A DNA stretch of 56,857 bases from Lacrimispora algidixylanolytica (GCF_003609635.1 NZ_MCIA01000034.1:264205-321061); one strand, 5' to 3'; shown: positions 34,522 through 43,716, counted from the stretch's first letter. Notes: generated from the sequence alone by a model not told the origin. Numbers and translations are program-made.

Positions 34522-36003
34522 TTACCCCTTCTTTTGACCGAATTCAATTTCTACTACGGTACCTACGTTTTCTGTACTGTTAATTGTTACCTTCCCATAT
34601 TCATAATAAGCAGAAATTCTTCTGTATATATTTCCAAGCCCAATCCCCAGGCCTGTCCCCTTTGTTTCCATTGCATTTCGTATGGCGTGAAGCCTTTCCG
34701 GATCCATGCCCTTTCCCGTATCCACAATGGATATCCATAGATTTTCTCCTGATTTTTTAATATTGATATGGATTTCTCCACCGCTTTCTTTTTCCGAAAT
34801 ACCATGGATTACTGCATTTTCCACCAGGGGCTGCAATAAAAACACTGGCACTTCTTCTGAATACAAAACTCTGTCACAGTTTATTTCCCACCGAAACCGG
34901 TCTTTAAAACGCATCTGTTGAATGTACATGTAATCCCGCACCACCTTCAGCTCCTGCTCAAGGGGTTCAAAGGTGTTTGATGTTCTAAGGCTGTAGCGAA
35001 GAAGATTTCCTACGGCGACCAACATCTCTTCCGTCACTGGAGCATCTTCCATCTGGGCCATTCTTGTCATCATATTTAGAGTATTAAACAAAAAGTGAGG
35101 ATTTAGCTGACTCTTGATCAGCTGAAGCTGTGCCATGGAAAAACGCTTTTCAAGCTCCGTTCTCTCAAGCTCATGGCGATACAACTTTTCTTCCACTTGT
35201 CTTTTCTCTTCCGTTGCAATCACATAATTTTCAGTAGAGGATTTCATTTTATTAAAGGCACTTACAAGCTGACCGATCTCATCATCGCCGTCCCAGTGCA
35301 CATCCGGGGAAGAGAAGTCGTTCCTTTCAATCCTACCAGAAACAGTTGCAAGCTGCACCACCGTTTTAACGATACTGCCTGTGATAAAACGAAGCAGAAT
35401 AATAAGCACCACGAAAGCCATCAGACTTATAGCAACCAGAAGATAAGGCATTCGTTTCAAAGCAGAGACCTGAACTTCATAATAATCATTTCCAACCATT
35501 AAAACAATCTTTGTCAAACGAGTGGCATAGGTATCCAGATATTTTTGCATGTTATATGCCTTGTACAGTTCTTTGATATAGGTATCATCCTCCGAATTCA
35601 TGGATACTACTTTTTCCCGTTGTCTCTCATAAGTTTCATATCCGTTGATAATATTCCAGGTTACTCCAAAACGTGCCTCTCCGATTTTATTATAATCATA
35701 GGGTAAGCCATTTAGATGAATCCTCGTCTCCTGACAAGCCAACTGATAGACCAGACGATTTTCTGACGTATCATTGGAAAGAAGGCGGGCAAATGATTCC
35801 CTTTCCTTTTCCATGGATTCCTGAAATTTATAGCAGGCTAAATTGTCATCCATAATGACCCTCGCCCCATCAATAAATATATATACTACTTTTAAATTGA
35901 TAAAAATAGAAGCCCCCATAATCATCCCAACACTTCCAATGATTACATACAGCTTCTTTTTTAAGGTCATCTGATACCAAAAGGCAAGCAGCCGTTTCCC
36001 CAC
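34522..36003 (-). CDS. YesM-family sensor histidine kinase (second system)
   Basis: This kinase has a first membrane helix (YVIIGSVGMIMGASIFINL) and a second (LLVAISLMAFVVLIILL) around an extracellular region of about 150 residues. HAMP, the phospho-acceptor motif SQLNPHFLFNTLNMM and a HATPase_c domain with LQPLVENAVIHGI and GTGLGIGLGN follow. GTG at 36003 is preferred because GGAGG lies 7 bp upstream; an ATG at 36042 lacks a ribosome site. The promoter TTGACA-N17-TAAGAT at 36055-36083 also fits the shorter protein. Confidence 0.9.
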   Translation of the reverse strand: MGKRLLAFWYQMTLKKKLYVIIGSVGMIMGASIFINLKVVYIFIDGARVIMDDNLACYKFQESMEKERESFARLLSNDTSENRLVYQLACQETRIHLNGLPYDYNKIGEARFGVTWNIINGYETYERQREKVVSMNSEDDTYIKELYKAYNMQKYLDTYATRLTKIVLMVGNDYYEVQVSALKRMPYLLVAISLMAFVVLIILLRFITGSIVKTVVQLATVSGRIERNDFSSPDVHWDGDDEIGQLVSAFNKMKSSTENYVIATEEKRQVEEKLYRHELERTELEKRFSMAQLQLIKSQLNPHFLFNTLNMMTRMAQMEDAPVTEEMLVAVGNLLRYSLRTSNTFEPLEQELKVVRDYMYIQQMRFKDRFRWEINCDRVLYSEEVPVFLLQPLVENAVIHGISEKESGGEIHINIKKSGENLWISIVDTGKGMDPERLHAIRNAMETKGTGLGIGLGNIYRRISAYYEYGKVTINSTENVGTVVEIEFGQKKG

Positions 36004-36054
36004 TTCAATTCCTCCAACTCTGATCATTTGTGCTTTGTGCAATAATCATATTTT

Positions 36055-36083
36055 ATCTTATCTTGATGCAATCTTTTTGTCAA
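36055..36083 (-). promoter_or_regulatory. Promoter of the second kinase/regulator operon
   Basis: A perfect -35 TTGACA (36078-36083) lies 17 bp from TAAGAT (36055-36060) on the minus strand, about 50 bp upstream of the kinase start. Confidence 0.7.
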
Positions 36084-36099
36084 TATTTATCGTAAGCAG

Positions 36100-36137
36100 A
36101 AAAAATGCAGCAAAAGAACTTGCGTTCCACTGCTGCG
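36100..36137 (-). terminator. Terminator of the D,D-carboxypeptidase gene
   Basis: GCAGCA (36107-36112) and TGCTGC (36131-36136) arms precede six Ts on the minus strand, just past the stop codon at 36150. It insulates the kinase promoter. Confidence 0.75.
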
Positions 36138-36149
36138 TTTTTCTTGTAA

Positions 36150-37397
36150 TTATAGGTTAAAGGACTTTAAAAGACGTTTGAAATAATCCATAAAGTTGGC
36201 TTCCCGAACGGCTCCGGCGGTAAAGATAGGAATCTCTCCGATCTTTTTTCCTCCCAATGAATAGATGAGACTACCGGCTGGCTGATCTTCTTTAATAGGT
36301 GCTGGAAGAGAAGGGACCAATTCCAGCTTCTTCTCAATTGCAGTAAAATCCTCACCTTTTAGGCTTAGATAGGAGAAAGAACCTACATATTTTAAGGGAA
36401 CCTCTTCATCCACACCATTGTCTACGATCATGTTAGGGAGAGGCAGCATTTCCTTATCTTCATACAGCTTGCAGTTTGCATATCCATAGTTTAACATGGT
36501 CTGGGCATCAGCAAACCTTACCTTATAGTCTGGAGCTGCCATAATGGAGGCAATGAGGCGGACGCCCTCCTTTTCAGCCGTAGCAGATAAGCAGTATTTA
36601 GCAATTGAGGTGGAACCTGTTTTTAATCCGGTCACGTTATAATTTGTTGCCATTTTTAAAAGCTTATTTGTATTGGATAGACCAAATTCTTTTGTCCCCT
36701 GTTTTGTCACGTGGGTAATGTTCTCCATCCAGATGGTGGAGTAATTATGAATCTGAGGATATTTGTTAATCAGCTCTCGTGACATGGTTGCAATATCCCT
36801 GGCACTGGTTACATGAGTGGGTGACTCTGTCAAACCGCAACAGTCCTCAAAATGAGTATTGGTCATTCCTAGAGCTGCCGCCCGCTCATTCATCATTTTA
36901 ACAAATTCATCTTCTGTTCCTGCTATGTACTCGGCCATGGCCACAGAGGCGTCATTTCCGGAGGCAACCACAATGCACTTAATCATGGTCTCTACGTTCT
37001 GTACTTCTCCCTCTTCCAAAAACACCTGAGAGCCTCCCATTGATTTTGCATGGGCACTGGTTACGACCTCATCCGTAAGCTTTATTTTACCAGAATCCAG
37101 CGCATCGAAAATAAGAATCAGTGTCATGATCTTTGTAATACTAGCAGGGCTTCTCTTCTCATCTGCATTTTTCTCATAGATGACCTGCCCTGTAGAGGCC
37201 TCCATTAAAACAGCACTCGGGGCCTGGATCGCCGGGCCTCCTTCTGCATTTACTTCTTTCGCCTGCTCTGCCTGTACAATCATATCCGAGGCTACCGCAA
37301 TATCAGGCTCCTGTCCTGCGGCCGGAATGCATAAACTGTAACAAAGCAGGAAACAGCTTAAAACAAATGCCGTAACTCTCCTCATGCTAGATACCAT
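36150..37397 (-). CDS. D-alanyl-D-alanine carboxypeptidase (DacF/PBP5-like)
   Basis: This is a 415-residue low-molecular-weight penicillin-binding protein that trims D-Ala from peptidoglycan stem peptides outside the membrane. It has a signal peptide (about 1-28), the SxxK motif S86-I-T-K89, the SxN motif S146-G-N148 and the KTG motif in VTGLKTGST. The C-terminal PBP5-C-type domain follows, with a terminal amphipathic stretch (MDYFKRLLKSF) for membrane association. It is transcribed divergently from the deacetylase-like gene at 37577. Confidence 0.93.
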   Translation of the reverse strand: MVSSMRRVTAFVLSCFLLCYSLCIPAAGQEPDIAVASDMIVQAEQAKEVNAEGGPAIQAPSAVLMEASTGQVIYEKNADEKRSPASITKIMTLILIFDALDSGKIKLTDEVVTSAHAKSMGGSQVFLEEGEVQNVETMIKCIVVASGNDASVAMAEYIAGTEDEFVKMMNERAAALGMTNTHFEDCCGLTESPTHVTSARDIATMSRELINKYPQIHNYSTIWMENITHVTKQGTKEFGLSNTNKLLKMATNYNVTGLKTGSTSIAKYCLSATAEKEGVRLIASIMAAPDYKVRFADAQTMLNYGYANCKLYEDKEMLPLPNMIVDNGVDEEVPLKYVGSFSYLSLKGEDFTAIEKKLELVPSLPAPIKEDQPAGSLIYSLGGKKIGEIPIFTAGAVREANFMDYFKRLLKSFNL

Positions 37398-37520
37398 CCC
37401 CTGAAAATTCCTTTATACCATTGTATGGGAGCATTTCCCATTCATATGCCAATTTTTCCAAAAAAAATTCCAACCTTATCGTTTCATCTTCCCATAAAGT
37501 ATGTTATACTTGTACAGGAA

Positions 37521-37549
37521 TTGTTACACTCATTGGGTTACAATTTAAT
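37521..37549 (+). promoter_or_regulatory. Promoter of the deacetylase-like gene
   Basis: TTGTTA (37521-37526) and TTTAAT (37544-37549) are separated by 17 bp on the plus strand, 28 bp upstream of the start codon at 37577. Confidence 0.5.
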
Positions 37550-37576
37550 ATATAGGAAAAATTAAGGGGTTAGGCT

Positions 37577-38962
37577 ATGAATTTTAATAATCTCCGTGAA
37601 CCAAATTTCGGCAGAGGTCGAAACCGTATTTTAAAAACAATTATTATTGTATTTTTTGTAATGTTAATTATTGCGATACTTGCTCTTTGCGGTATTGCCA
37701 TCAATAAAAAGCTAAAACAAGATGCTTCATCCTCTCACACCTCCCAAGCTAACAACTCCACGGAGAGTGAGGCGGCTTCCACAAGTCAACCAGAAGAAGA
37801 TCCTGCTGTATCTCTTCTTTCCAGAGCTGAAGCAATGACTGTACAATACGATTATGACGGAGCGATTGCCCTGTTACAATCTGACTCCAATCTGGCTGCC
37901 AGAGATGATGTGAAATCTGCTATCACAAGCTATGAGACTGCCAAAAGCACCTTGGTGCCGGTCAATCCACAGGATGTAACTCATGTTTTTTTCCATTCTC
38001 TTATCATGGACAATGCAAAGGCCTTTGATGGAGACAAAAAGCAGGCTGGTTACAACCAGATGATGACTACAAAGTCTGAATTTTTAAAAATGATGCAGTC
38101 CATGTATGACCGCGGCTATGTATTAGTCAAAATCCACGATCTCGCTTATGAAACAAAAGACGAAAACGGCAATCCTAAATTTACATACGGCAATATCATG
38201 TTACCAGAAGGTAAGAAAGCCTTTGTTCTCTCTCAAGATGATGTCTGCTACTACGAATATATGGACAGTGATGGCTTTGCTTCCCGACTTGTTATCGGTA
38301 AAGACGGCTATCCTACCAACGAGATGAAGATGGATGACGGCAGTGTTTCTGTGGGCGATTATGATTTAGTTCCTATTTTGGAACGTTTTATCCAGACTCA
38401 CCCAAGTTTTTCTTATAAAGGCGCAAGAGGGATATTGGCTCTTACTGGATATAACGGAATCTTTGGTTATCGAACCGACGAAGCTTATAAGACTACCAAT
38501 CCAAATTACGAAGAAGACCGGAAGCAAGCGGCGGCGGTTGCCCAGAATTTAAAAGAGCATGGCTGGGAACTTGCCTCTCACAGTTGGGGACACCGAAATA
38601 TGGGTGCCATCTCTATGGAACATTTTAAGGCAGATTCCGATAAGTGGGCAAATAATGTTGGAACGTTAATCGGTCCTACCGACATCATATTATTTCCTTT
38701 TGGAAGCGACATCGGAAGCTGGACCCCTTATACCGATGCCAACGAACGTTTCACCTATATGAAGTCCCTGGGCTTTCGATATTTCTGTAATGTAGATGCC
38801 AGCAAATCCACTTGGATGCAGCTTGGACAGGATTATTTTAGACAGGCAAGAAGAAATCTTGACGGATACCGAATGTTTTATTATCCAGACAGTTTAAAAG
38901 ACCTTTTTAATGTCCCAGATGTCTTTGACCCGGCAAGACCTACTCCAGTGCCCCCAATGTAA
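37577..38962 (+). CDS. Membrane-anchored polysaccharide-deacetylase-like protein
   Basis: This 461-residue protein has a membrane helix at about 20-43 and a Ser/Thr/Glu-rich linker. A short helical region with TPR-like character precedes a polysaccharide deacetylase (NodB-like) domain (about 135-440). The first catalytic motif, usually TFDDG, reads LSQDDVC; the metal-binding motif reads SHSWGHR, fitting H-x3-H geometry. The terminal PDSLKDLFNVPDVFDPARP lacks a second membrane anchor. Activity on cell-wall glycans is plausible but the altered first motif makes it uncertain. Confidence 0.75.
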   Translation: MNFNNLREPNFGRGRNRILKTIIIVFFVMLIIAILALCGIAINKKLKQDASSSHTSQANNSTESEAASTSQPEEDPAVSLLSRAEAMTVQYDYDGAIALLQSDSNLAARDDVKSAITSYETAKSTLVPVNPQDVTHVFFHSLIMDNAKAFDGDKKQAGYNQMMTTKSEFLKMMQSMYDRGYVLVKIHDLAYETKDENGNPKFTYGNIMLPEGKKAFVLSQDDVCYYEYMDSDGFASRLVIGKDGYPTNEMKMDDGSVSVGDYDLVPILERFIQTHPSFSYKGARGILALTGYNGIFGYRTDEAYKTTNPNYEEDRKQAAAVAQNLKEHGWELASHSWGHRNMGAISMEHFKADSDKWANNVGTLIGPTDIILFPFGSDIGSWTPYTDANERFTYMKSLGFRYFCNVDASKSTWMQLGQDYFRQARRNLDGYRMFYYPDSLKDLFNVPDVFDPARPTPVPPM

Positions 38963-39027
38963 GTTTACAATGATGAGGAACTAATCGGACTTTTAATCAA
39001 TCAATGAATAAACGAAACAATAAAATT

Positions 39028-39073
39028 AAAAGGTATCTTGAATGGGTTTAGACCCTCTCAAGATACCTTTTTT
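39028..39073. terminator. Bidirectional terminator
   Basis: AAAAGGTATCTTGA (39028-39041) and TCAAGATACCTTTT (39058-39071) form a perfect 14-bp stem flanked by A and T runs. It serves the deacetylase-like gene on the plus strand and the GTPase pair on the minus strand. Confidence 0.9.
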
Positions 39074-39129
39074 GTATGCCTTTATGAGACACGATATAAA
39101 ACAACCTTTGATTGGATTATGAAGCGAAA

Positions 39130-40083
39130 TTAAAACTCTACGAATCCTTTAATTGGCTGATCAGGAACCACTGATTCTGCATACAGAACTGGGCCTTCCC
39201 CGTTATAGTCTTTCCAGTATTCATAAGCAATTTTAGCTTTTACCCGTACCCACTGCTTTGTCTCAAGGTTATTCGCTTCTCTTGACTTTGTAACAAATCC
39301 TAAAAAGGTCGTATCATCTTCACAGCAAGTCATAGCCATACGTCCTGGCACAAAGTAATTTCTAGGGAAATCCGGTGTCTTTAGAGTCATAGCCGTAAAT
39401 TCAACCGTCTTTCCCTCATAACGATCCCTTCGTTCCATACAGTCAATATACCAGATCCCGTAAGCTTCTGGAGAAATTGCAATCACGTCCTGACTCATAT
39501 CATAAGGCAGGTCCTCTTCTGCAATCTCATTTACTTCGCCATCAGAATCTTCAAATACAATTTCACCCTTAAGACACATGGACTTAAGCGTACGGCGATA
39601 TGCAGAAAGATCTTCAATTCCATCGCAGCGGTTGCAGATTACTAACTCTGATTCCCGCACCATAGCATAAAGAAGAGGTTTCATGTTAGCAGAATAAAGA
39701 TCAAAGGTAGACATATCAATCAGCGTAATCTGCTGAAAGACATTCCAATCCTCTGGAAGCTTTAATTGATCTAAATTCCACATTCCGTTCCATTCGATTA
39801 AAACTCGCTCCGGATTATAAAGAAGCTCTAGTTCTACCAGCCTGTCCGGTGTCATCTCTTCTAAACTTTCAATGAAAACTGCTTCTGTATTATATTTTGA
39901 AAGTAGCTCTGAATCGTATTCTGTCTCACCTTCTTCGCAGACAATCAAAAGTGTCTTTCCGTCAGCCTTAAAATAATCCTGTTCCATTGTAAACTGAAGA
40001 AACTGGGTCTTACCTGATTCTAAAAATCCATTGATCAGGAATACCGGCATAAAATCGTCTTCCATTGTTTCGGTATTACTCAT
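39130..40083 (-). CDS. CobW-like GTPase fused to a YcgQ-like C-terminal domain
   Basis: This 317-residue protein has an N-terminal G3E/CobW-type domain (P-loop GFLESGKTQ, VLIEWNGMW in the switch region, NRCD as base motif). It lacks the CxCC metal-binding motif of the family. Residues about 220-317 resemble the C-terminal domain of YcgQ/TIGR03943 proteins: VEFTAMTLKTPDFPRNYFVP, then AMTCCEDDTTFLGFV. YcgQ-YcgR are membrane proteins linked to metal-responsive GTPases in other Firmicutes. ATG at 40083 is preferred (GGAG 6 bp upstream). It lies 17 bp after the His-rich GTPase and probably works with it in metal handling; this is inferred. Confidence 0.75.
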   Translation of the reverse strand: MSNTETMEDDFMPVFLINGFLESGKTQFLQFTMEQDYFKADGKTLLIVCEEGETEYDSELLSKYNTEAVFIESLEEMTPDRLVELELLYNPERVLIEWNGMWNLDQLKLPEDWNVFQQITLIDMSTFDLYSANMKPLLYAMVRESELVICNRCDGIEDLSAYRRTLKSMCLKGEIVFEDSDGEVNEIAEEDLPYDMSQDVIAISPEAYGIWYIDCMERRDRYEGKTVEFTAMTLKTPDFPRNYFVPGRMAMTCCEDDTTFLGFVTKSREANNLETKQWVRVKAKIAYEYWKDYNGEGPVLYAESVVPDQPIKGFVEF

Positions 40084-40100
40084 GTTTTTCTCCATTCTAA

Positions 40101-41318
40101 TTATCGTTTAAAGGCCTTTATCAGCTCTTCTTCTTTTAAATTCGCTCCGATGACACATACCTTTCCAGTATATTCCGGATTTCCTTTTCGAATCTCATAC
40201 TGCTCAGGCACTAAATCAAAGTAAAGCCACTCTCCTTTTTCTGCTCCAGGAATCATGCCTTTTGCACGGAGTACATCTCCAAACCCTTCCCCATAAGCAA
40301 GCTCATCAAGGATTTTATCCAGCTCTTCTTTGCTCATCGCGGTAACATTCTCAAGTCCCCAGCTGCTAAACACCTCATCTGCATCATGGTGATCATGGTC
40401 GTGACCACAGCCACAGCCTTCTCCATGCTCATGATGATGGTGCTCATGCTCGTGATCATGTCCGCAGCCGCATTCTTCCTTCTCATGATCATGATGATGG
40501 TGCTCATTCTCGTGATCATGTCCACAGCCACATTCTTCCTTCTCATGGTCATGTTGGTGCTGACCGTGTCCGTGTCCGCCGCAACCACAGCCTTCTCCAT
40601 GCTCATGCTTGTGCTGTCCATGTCCATGACCTTTTCCATGTCCATGGCCGCAACCACAGCCTTCTCCGTCATGATCATGATGATGGGACTTCACCTCAGC
40701 CAAAAGATCTTCAACCATGGTGTCAGGCTTCTCAATAATATCCATCAGTTGTTTTCCACTTAATTCATCAAAAGGAGTGGTTACAACAGAAGCCTTTGGA
40801 TTTAATTCTCTAATAATTTCAACTGCCTGATCAATTTTATCCCCAGGTGCAATGTCGGTACGGCTTAAAACCACGGTTCCAGCATTTTCAATCTGATTGT
40901 TAAAGAATTCGCCAAAATTCTTCCGGTACATTTTACATTTCTGTGCATCCACAATGGTCACAGCACTGTTTAAAACCACATCAAGTTCGGAAGCAACATC
41001 AACAACTGCCTTCATAACGTCAGACAACTTTCCAACGCCGGATGGCTCAATGATTACACGGTCAGGATTGTACTTTGTAAGAACTTCTTTTAAGGAATCT
41101 CCAAAATCACCTACCAAAGAACAGCAGATACAACCGGAATTCATCTCACGGATTTCAATTCCTGCATCTTTTAAGAAACCGCCATCAATTCCTATCTCAC
41201 CAAATTCATTTTCAATCAGGACAACCTGCTCACCAGCAATGGCTTCCTGCAGTAACTTCTTAATAAAAGTCGTCTTACCAGCTCCAAGGAAGCCGGATAT
41301 AATATCAATCTTTGTCAT
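40101..41318 (-). CDS. COG0523/CobW-family metallochaperone GTPase with His/Cys-rich repeats
   Basis: This is a 405-residue G3E GTPase. It has Walker A GFLGAGKTTF, the family metal-binding motif CICC (SGCICCSL), EPSGVG and SRTD in the base-recognition position. Between about 215 and 320 is an insert made of repeats around GEGCGCGHDHDHHH, with five CGCG elements and dozens of histidines. A CobW_C domain follows (about 325-405). Such inserts bind or store transition metals; family members serve zinc, cobalt or nickel. No metal can be assigned from sequence. No zinc-repressor (Zur) box was recognised upstream. Confidence 0.9.
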   Translation of the reverse strand: MTKIDIISGFLGAGKTTFIKKLLQEAIAGEQVVLIENEFGEIGIDGGFLKDAGIEIREMNSGCICCSLVGDFGDSLKEVLTKYNPDRVIIEPSGVGKLSDVMKAVVDVASELDVVLNSAVTIVDAQKCKMYRKNFGEFFNNQIENAGTVVLSRTDIAPGDKIDQAVEIIRELNPKASVVTTPFDELSGKQLMDIIEKPDTMVEDLLAEVKSHHHDHDGEGCGCGHGHGKGHGHGQHKHEHGEGCGCGGHGHGQHQHDHEKEECGCGHDHENEHHHHDHEKEECGCGHDHEHEHHHHEHGEGCGCGHDHDHHDADEVFSSWGLENVTAMSKEELDKILDELAYGEGFGDVLRAKGMIPGAEKGEWLYFDLVPEQYEIRKGNPEYTGKVCVIGANLKEEELIKAFKR

Positions 41319-41515
41319 ATCGAAATGTACCTCTTTTCTTTCCAGAGTTTAACAAGAAACTACAACTACTTATTGTGTCACAAAGTTTACCATAAGTCAA
41401 GCAGAGGGGCTCTGGTTTTCACCTTCATATTCTGCAAAAATTATCAGCTTTCGAAATATATCCAATACTTATGGTATTATCGCCAGAAAAACATACACGA
41501 TTGCAGATATATTAT

Positions 41516-41542
41516 AAAAGGTATCATGTTCTGACACCTTTT
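41516..41542. promoter_or_regulatory. Inverted repeat upstream of the peptidase-like gene
   Basis: AAAAGGTATCA (41516-41526) and TGACACCTTTT (41532-41542) are inverted repeats with one mismatch and a 5-nt loop. They lie just upstream of a possible -10 element (TATAGA, about 41563-41568). It could be an operator or a weak terminator. The wider gap 41319-41582 shows nothing else. Confidence 0.4.
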
Positions 41543-41588
41543 GGTGTTACACTACAATTAGTATAGAACAGAAAGGAATTAAGTGCTT

Positions 41589-42203
41589 ATGAAAAAACTA
41601 TTCTTATCGTCATCCTTTCAGGATGTGACAAATATCTTCACAGAATTTGAGAAAGACCTGATTGGCAAAACAGTCACCTTTATCCCTACTGCAAGCATTG
41701 TCGAAAAGGTTACATTTTATGTGACCTCAGGTAAAAAAGCCCTTGAGAAAATGGGTCTTATTGTTGATGAACTGGAAGTATCAACAGCCTCAGCAGATGA
41801 AATCACTTCTAAAATAAAACAAAATGATTTCATCTATGTAACAGGTGGCAACACTTTTTACTTGTTGCAGGAATTAAAAAGAACCGGTGCAGATCGCTTA
41901 ATCATTGAGGAAGTGAATGCAGGGAAACTATACATTGGAGAGTCAGCCGGCGCAATTGTTACCTCGCCAAACATTGAATATGCAAAAGGAATGGATAGCG
42001 AAAAAGAGGCACCAGACTTAGACAATCTAGACGCTTTGGGACTGGTAGATTTTTATACCGTGCCCCACCATACCAATCAGCCCTTTAAAAAAGCGGCACA
42101 ATCTATCATTGATACGTATTCAGCCACCTTACCATTATCACCAATTAGTAATCATGATGCGATCTTAGTCAGTGGCAACAAGCTGGAGATCAAAAGAAGC
42201 TAA
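41589..42203 (+). CDS. Peptidase E-like (S51, class I GATase-like) protein
   Basis: This 204-residue protein is of the dipeptidase E/cyanophycinase-like family. It has FIPTAS near the N-terminus, FIYVTGGNTFYLLQEL, the serine nucleophile in GESAGAIV and an AVPHHTNQP-like segment reading TVPHHTNQPF with the candidate catalytic histidine. Family enzymes cleave Asp-X dipeptides. ATG at 41589 is taken as start, though the ribosome site AAAGGA is 11 bp away and a GTG lies at 41583. It is convergent with the FeoB-associated gene. Confidence 0.8.
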   Translation: MKKLFLSSSFQDVTNIFTEFEKDLIGKTVTFIPTASIVEKVTFYVTSGKKALEKMGLIVDELEVSTASADEITSKIKQNDFIYVTGGNTFYLLQELKRTGADRLIIEEVNAGKLYIGESAGAIVTSPNIEYAKGMDSEKEAPDLDNLDALGLVDFYTVPHHTNQPFKKAAQSIIDTYSATLPLSPISNHDAILVSGNKLEIKRS

Positions 42204-42225
42204 GAAGAGCGATAAAAAATATCCG

Positions 42226-42259
42226 AAGCAGCTATGTGCTCCGGAAATTTTTTATTGCT
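42226..42259. terminator. Bidirectional terminator
   Basis: AAAAAAT-ATCCG-AAGCA pairs with TGCT-CCGGA-ATTTTTT around a short loop. Both flanks are A/T runs. It is shared by the convergent peptidase-like gene and the Cys-rich membrane protein, and overlaps the 3' end of the latter. Confidence 0.75.
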
Positions 42260-42437
42260 CTTGTTTTTCTCTTTCCTGGTCATCAAAACAATGAAAGCAA
42301 CAGCCACTGCATCCTGCGCAGTTTTCACAGCCCCTTCCTTTTTGCTTAATTAATTTCTTTCCAGCGAGATAAACCAAAAACATAAGGATAAGAGTAATTA
42401 TAATGGTAGATCCATTCATTGAAAGCCACAAGATCAT
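42252..42437 (-). CDS. FeoB-associated Cys-rich membrane protein-like
   Basis: This 61-residue protein has one N-terminal membrane helix (about 9-26, STIIITLILMFLVYLAGKK) and a Cys-rich cytoplasmic tail containing GCENCAGCSGCCFHC. It matches the small proteins annotated as FeoB-associated Cys-rich (PF12669-like) in Firmicutes, although no feo gene is nearby. GGGAGGAG lies 7 bp upstream of the start. Role in iron uptake is by family association only. Confidence 0.7.
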   Translation of the reverse strand: MILWLSMNGSTIIITLILMFLVYLAGKKLIKQKGRGCENCAGCSGCCFHCFDDQEREKQEQ

Positions 42438-42581
42438 AAGATGTCTCCTCCCTTCTCTCCTCCCCTCATAACAGCAAGATCAATGCGCATATGAAGGGAG
42501 GAGAGATGCAAATACTATTTATATAGAGTATTCGTTCTATCCTTTGTTGTAGCCAAGAACTGATAGAAATAAATCAAATGA

Positions 42582-42628
42582 TAAAAACCTGTACCCGGCT
42601 TTTGAAATATCTAAGCCGGGTACAGGTT
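42582..42628 (-). terminator. Terminator with perfect 16-bp stem
   Basis: AACCTGTACCCGGCTT (42586-42601) and AAGCCGGGTACAGGTT (42613-42628) pair perfectly around an 11-nt loop, followed by TTTTT on the minus strand. It ends the LCP gene. Confidence 0.9.
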
Positions 42629-42637
42629 GATCGCTTC

Positions 42638-43657
42638 CTACTTACTTACACGGGATTTTATAATTTTGCCAATCTCCTTTACCGCTTCAGAAGGCTGATA
42701 CTCTTCATCATCAAATAAAAATTGATGCAGATGCTTCACACTATCTACCATATCTATGGGAACGACACAATCCTTTTCTCCAATCATGGCGTCTTTTACC
42801 TTATAGGGAAACCCTTCTGATGCAGTAAGATGAAACCTTCTTGCATTCTTAATCAGAGGCAGAATATCCTTCATTCCAATACTGGTAGATATTTGAGGGA
42901 GGACCACAGAGGCCACCTTATTTAAGGTTCCAAGATCCGCTTCCCTGGCTTTTTGTATCACCAGATCCGCAACCTTCCTTTGTCTTTCCGTTCGTTTAAA
43001 ATCGGTATCCATTTTTCGAAGTCTTGCGTAAGCCACCGCCTGGACGCCATCTAGGTGATTCATTCCTTCTTTTTTCAAATGATGAGAGCCGATACCCGTG
43101 GATTCCACTGTTTCGGTTATAAATCCATTGATTAACCGGAATTCCTCATGGCTGATATCAACGTCTATTCCGTCTAAAAGATTAATGGCTTCCGCAACTG
43201 CCTTCCAGCTAAAGGCAGCGTAGTCATCAATACTCAGATCCAGATTTACCGAAAAGGCTTCCACCGCCTGTGCCGGACCTCCAAGGAAATAAGCATCATT
43301 AATTTTACCATACCGCCCCTTTTTATTCAGCTTTAAGTACGTATCACGGTAAACCGATACAACTCGCATCTCCCCGGTACCAAGATTTATATTAAAGACC
43401 ATCTGCATATCAGACCTGGTTTCCTTCTCCAGATTTCCATTTCTGGCATCTACGCCAAAAACTGCAACGGTCCAGTACCCTTCCATCTTTTCCTGGGTCT
43501 CTATGCTAATATTCGTATTCTGAACCGGAGGCTGCTCCATTTCCGGCAACTTCTTCGGCATTTGAGACATATTCCATGCAAAACCTACCATTGTACCTAT
43601 CATTGCTGCCCAGACGGCTGCGATTGCAATAAAGCCCCATTTAAAATAATTAGCCAT
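42638..43657 (-). CDS. LytR-CpsA-Psr (LCP) family cell-wall ligase
   Basis: LCP proteins attach wall teichoic acids or other glycopolymers to peptidoglycan outside the membrane. The 339-residue protein has an N-terminal membrane helix (about 8-28) and an LCP domain (about 60-270): AVFGVDARN, ETRSDMQMVFNIN with the conserved Arg and Asp, VVSVYRDTYL, the INDAYFLGG segment and AYARLRKMDTDFKRTERQR. It stands alone between its terminator and the HAD gene. Confidence 0.93.
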   Translation of the reverse strand: MANYFKWGFIAIAAVWAAMIGTMVGFAWNMSQMPKKLPEMEQPPVQNTNISIETQEKMEGYWTVAVFGVDARNGNLEKETRSDMQMVFNINLGTGEMRVVSVYRDTYLKLNKKGRYGKINDAYFLGGPAQAVEAFSVNLDLSIDDYAAFSWKAVAEAINLLDGIDVDISHEEFRLINGFITETVESTGIGSHHLKKEGMNHLDGVQAVAYARLRKMDTDFKRTERQRKVADLVIQKAREADLGTLNKVASVVLPQISTSIGMKDILPLIKNARRFHLTASEGFPYKVKDAMIGEKDCVVPIDMVDSVKHLHQFLFDDEEYQPSEAVKEIGKIIKSRVSK

Positions 43658-43716
43658 GGTTCCTCCGATTAATTTTACATTCTTATCTCTCCTTAATTTC
43701 CCTTTATTTTAAAAAT

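Noticed and set aside
40386-40763. Long plus-strand open frame rich in Met/Val/Ala
   Set aside because: It is the antisense of the His/Cys-rich repeats of the GTPase gene, where biased codons keep other frames open.
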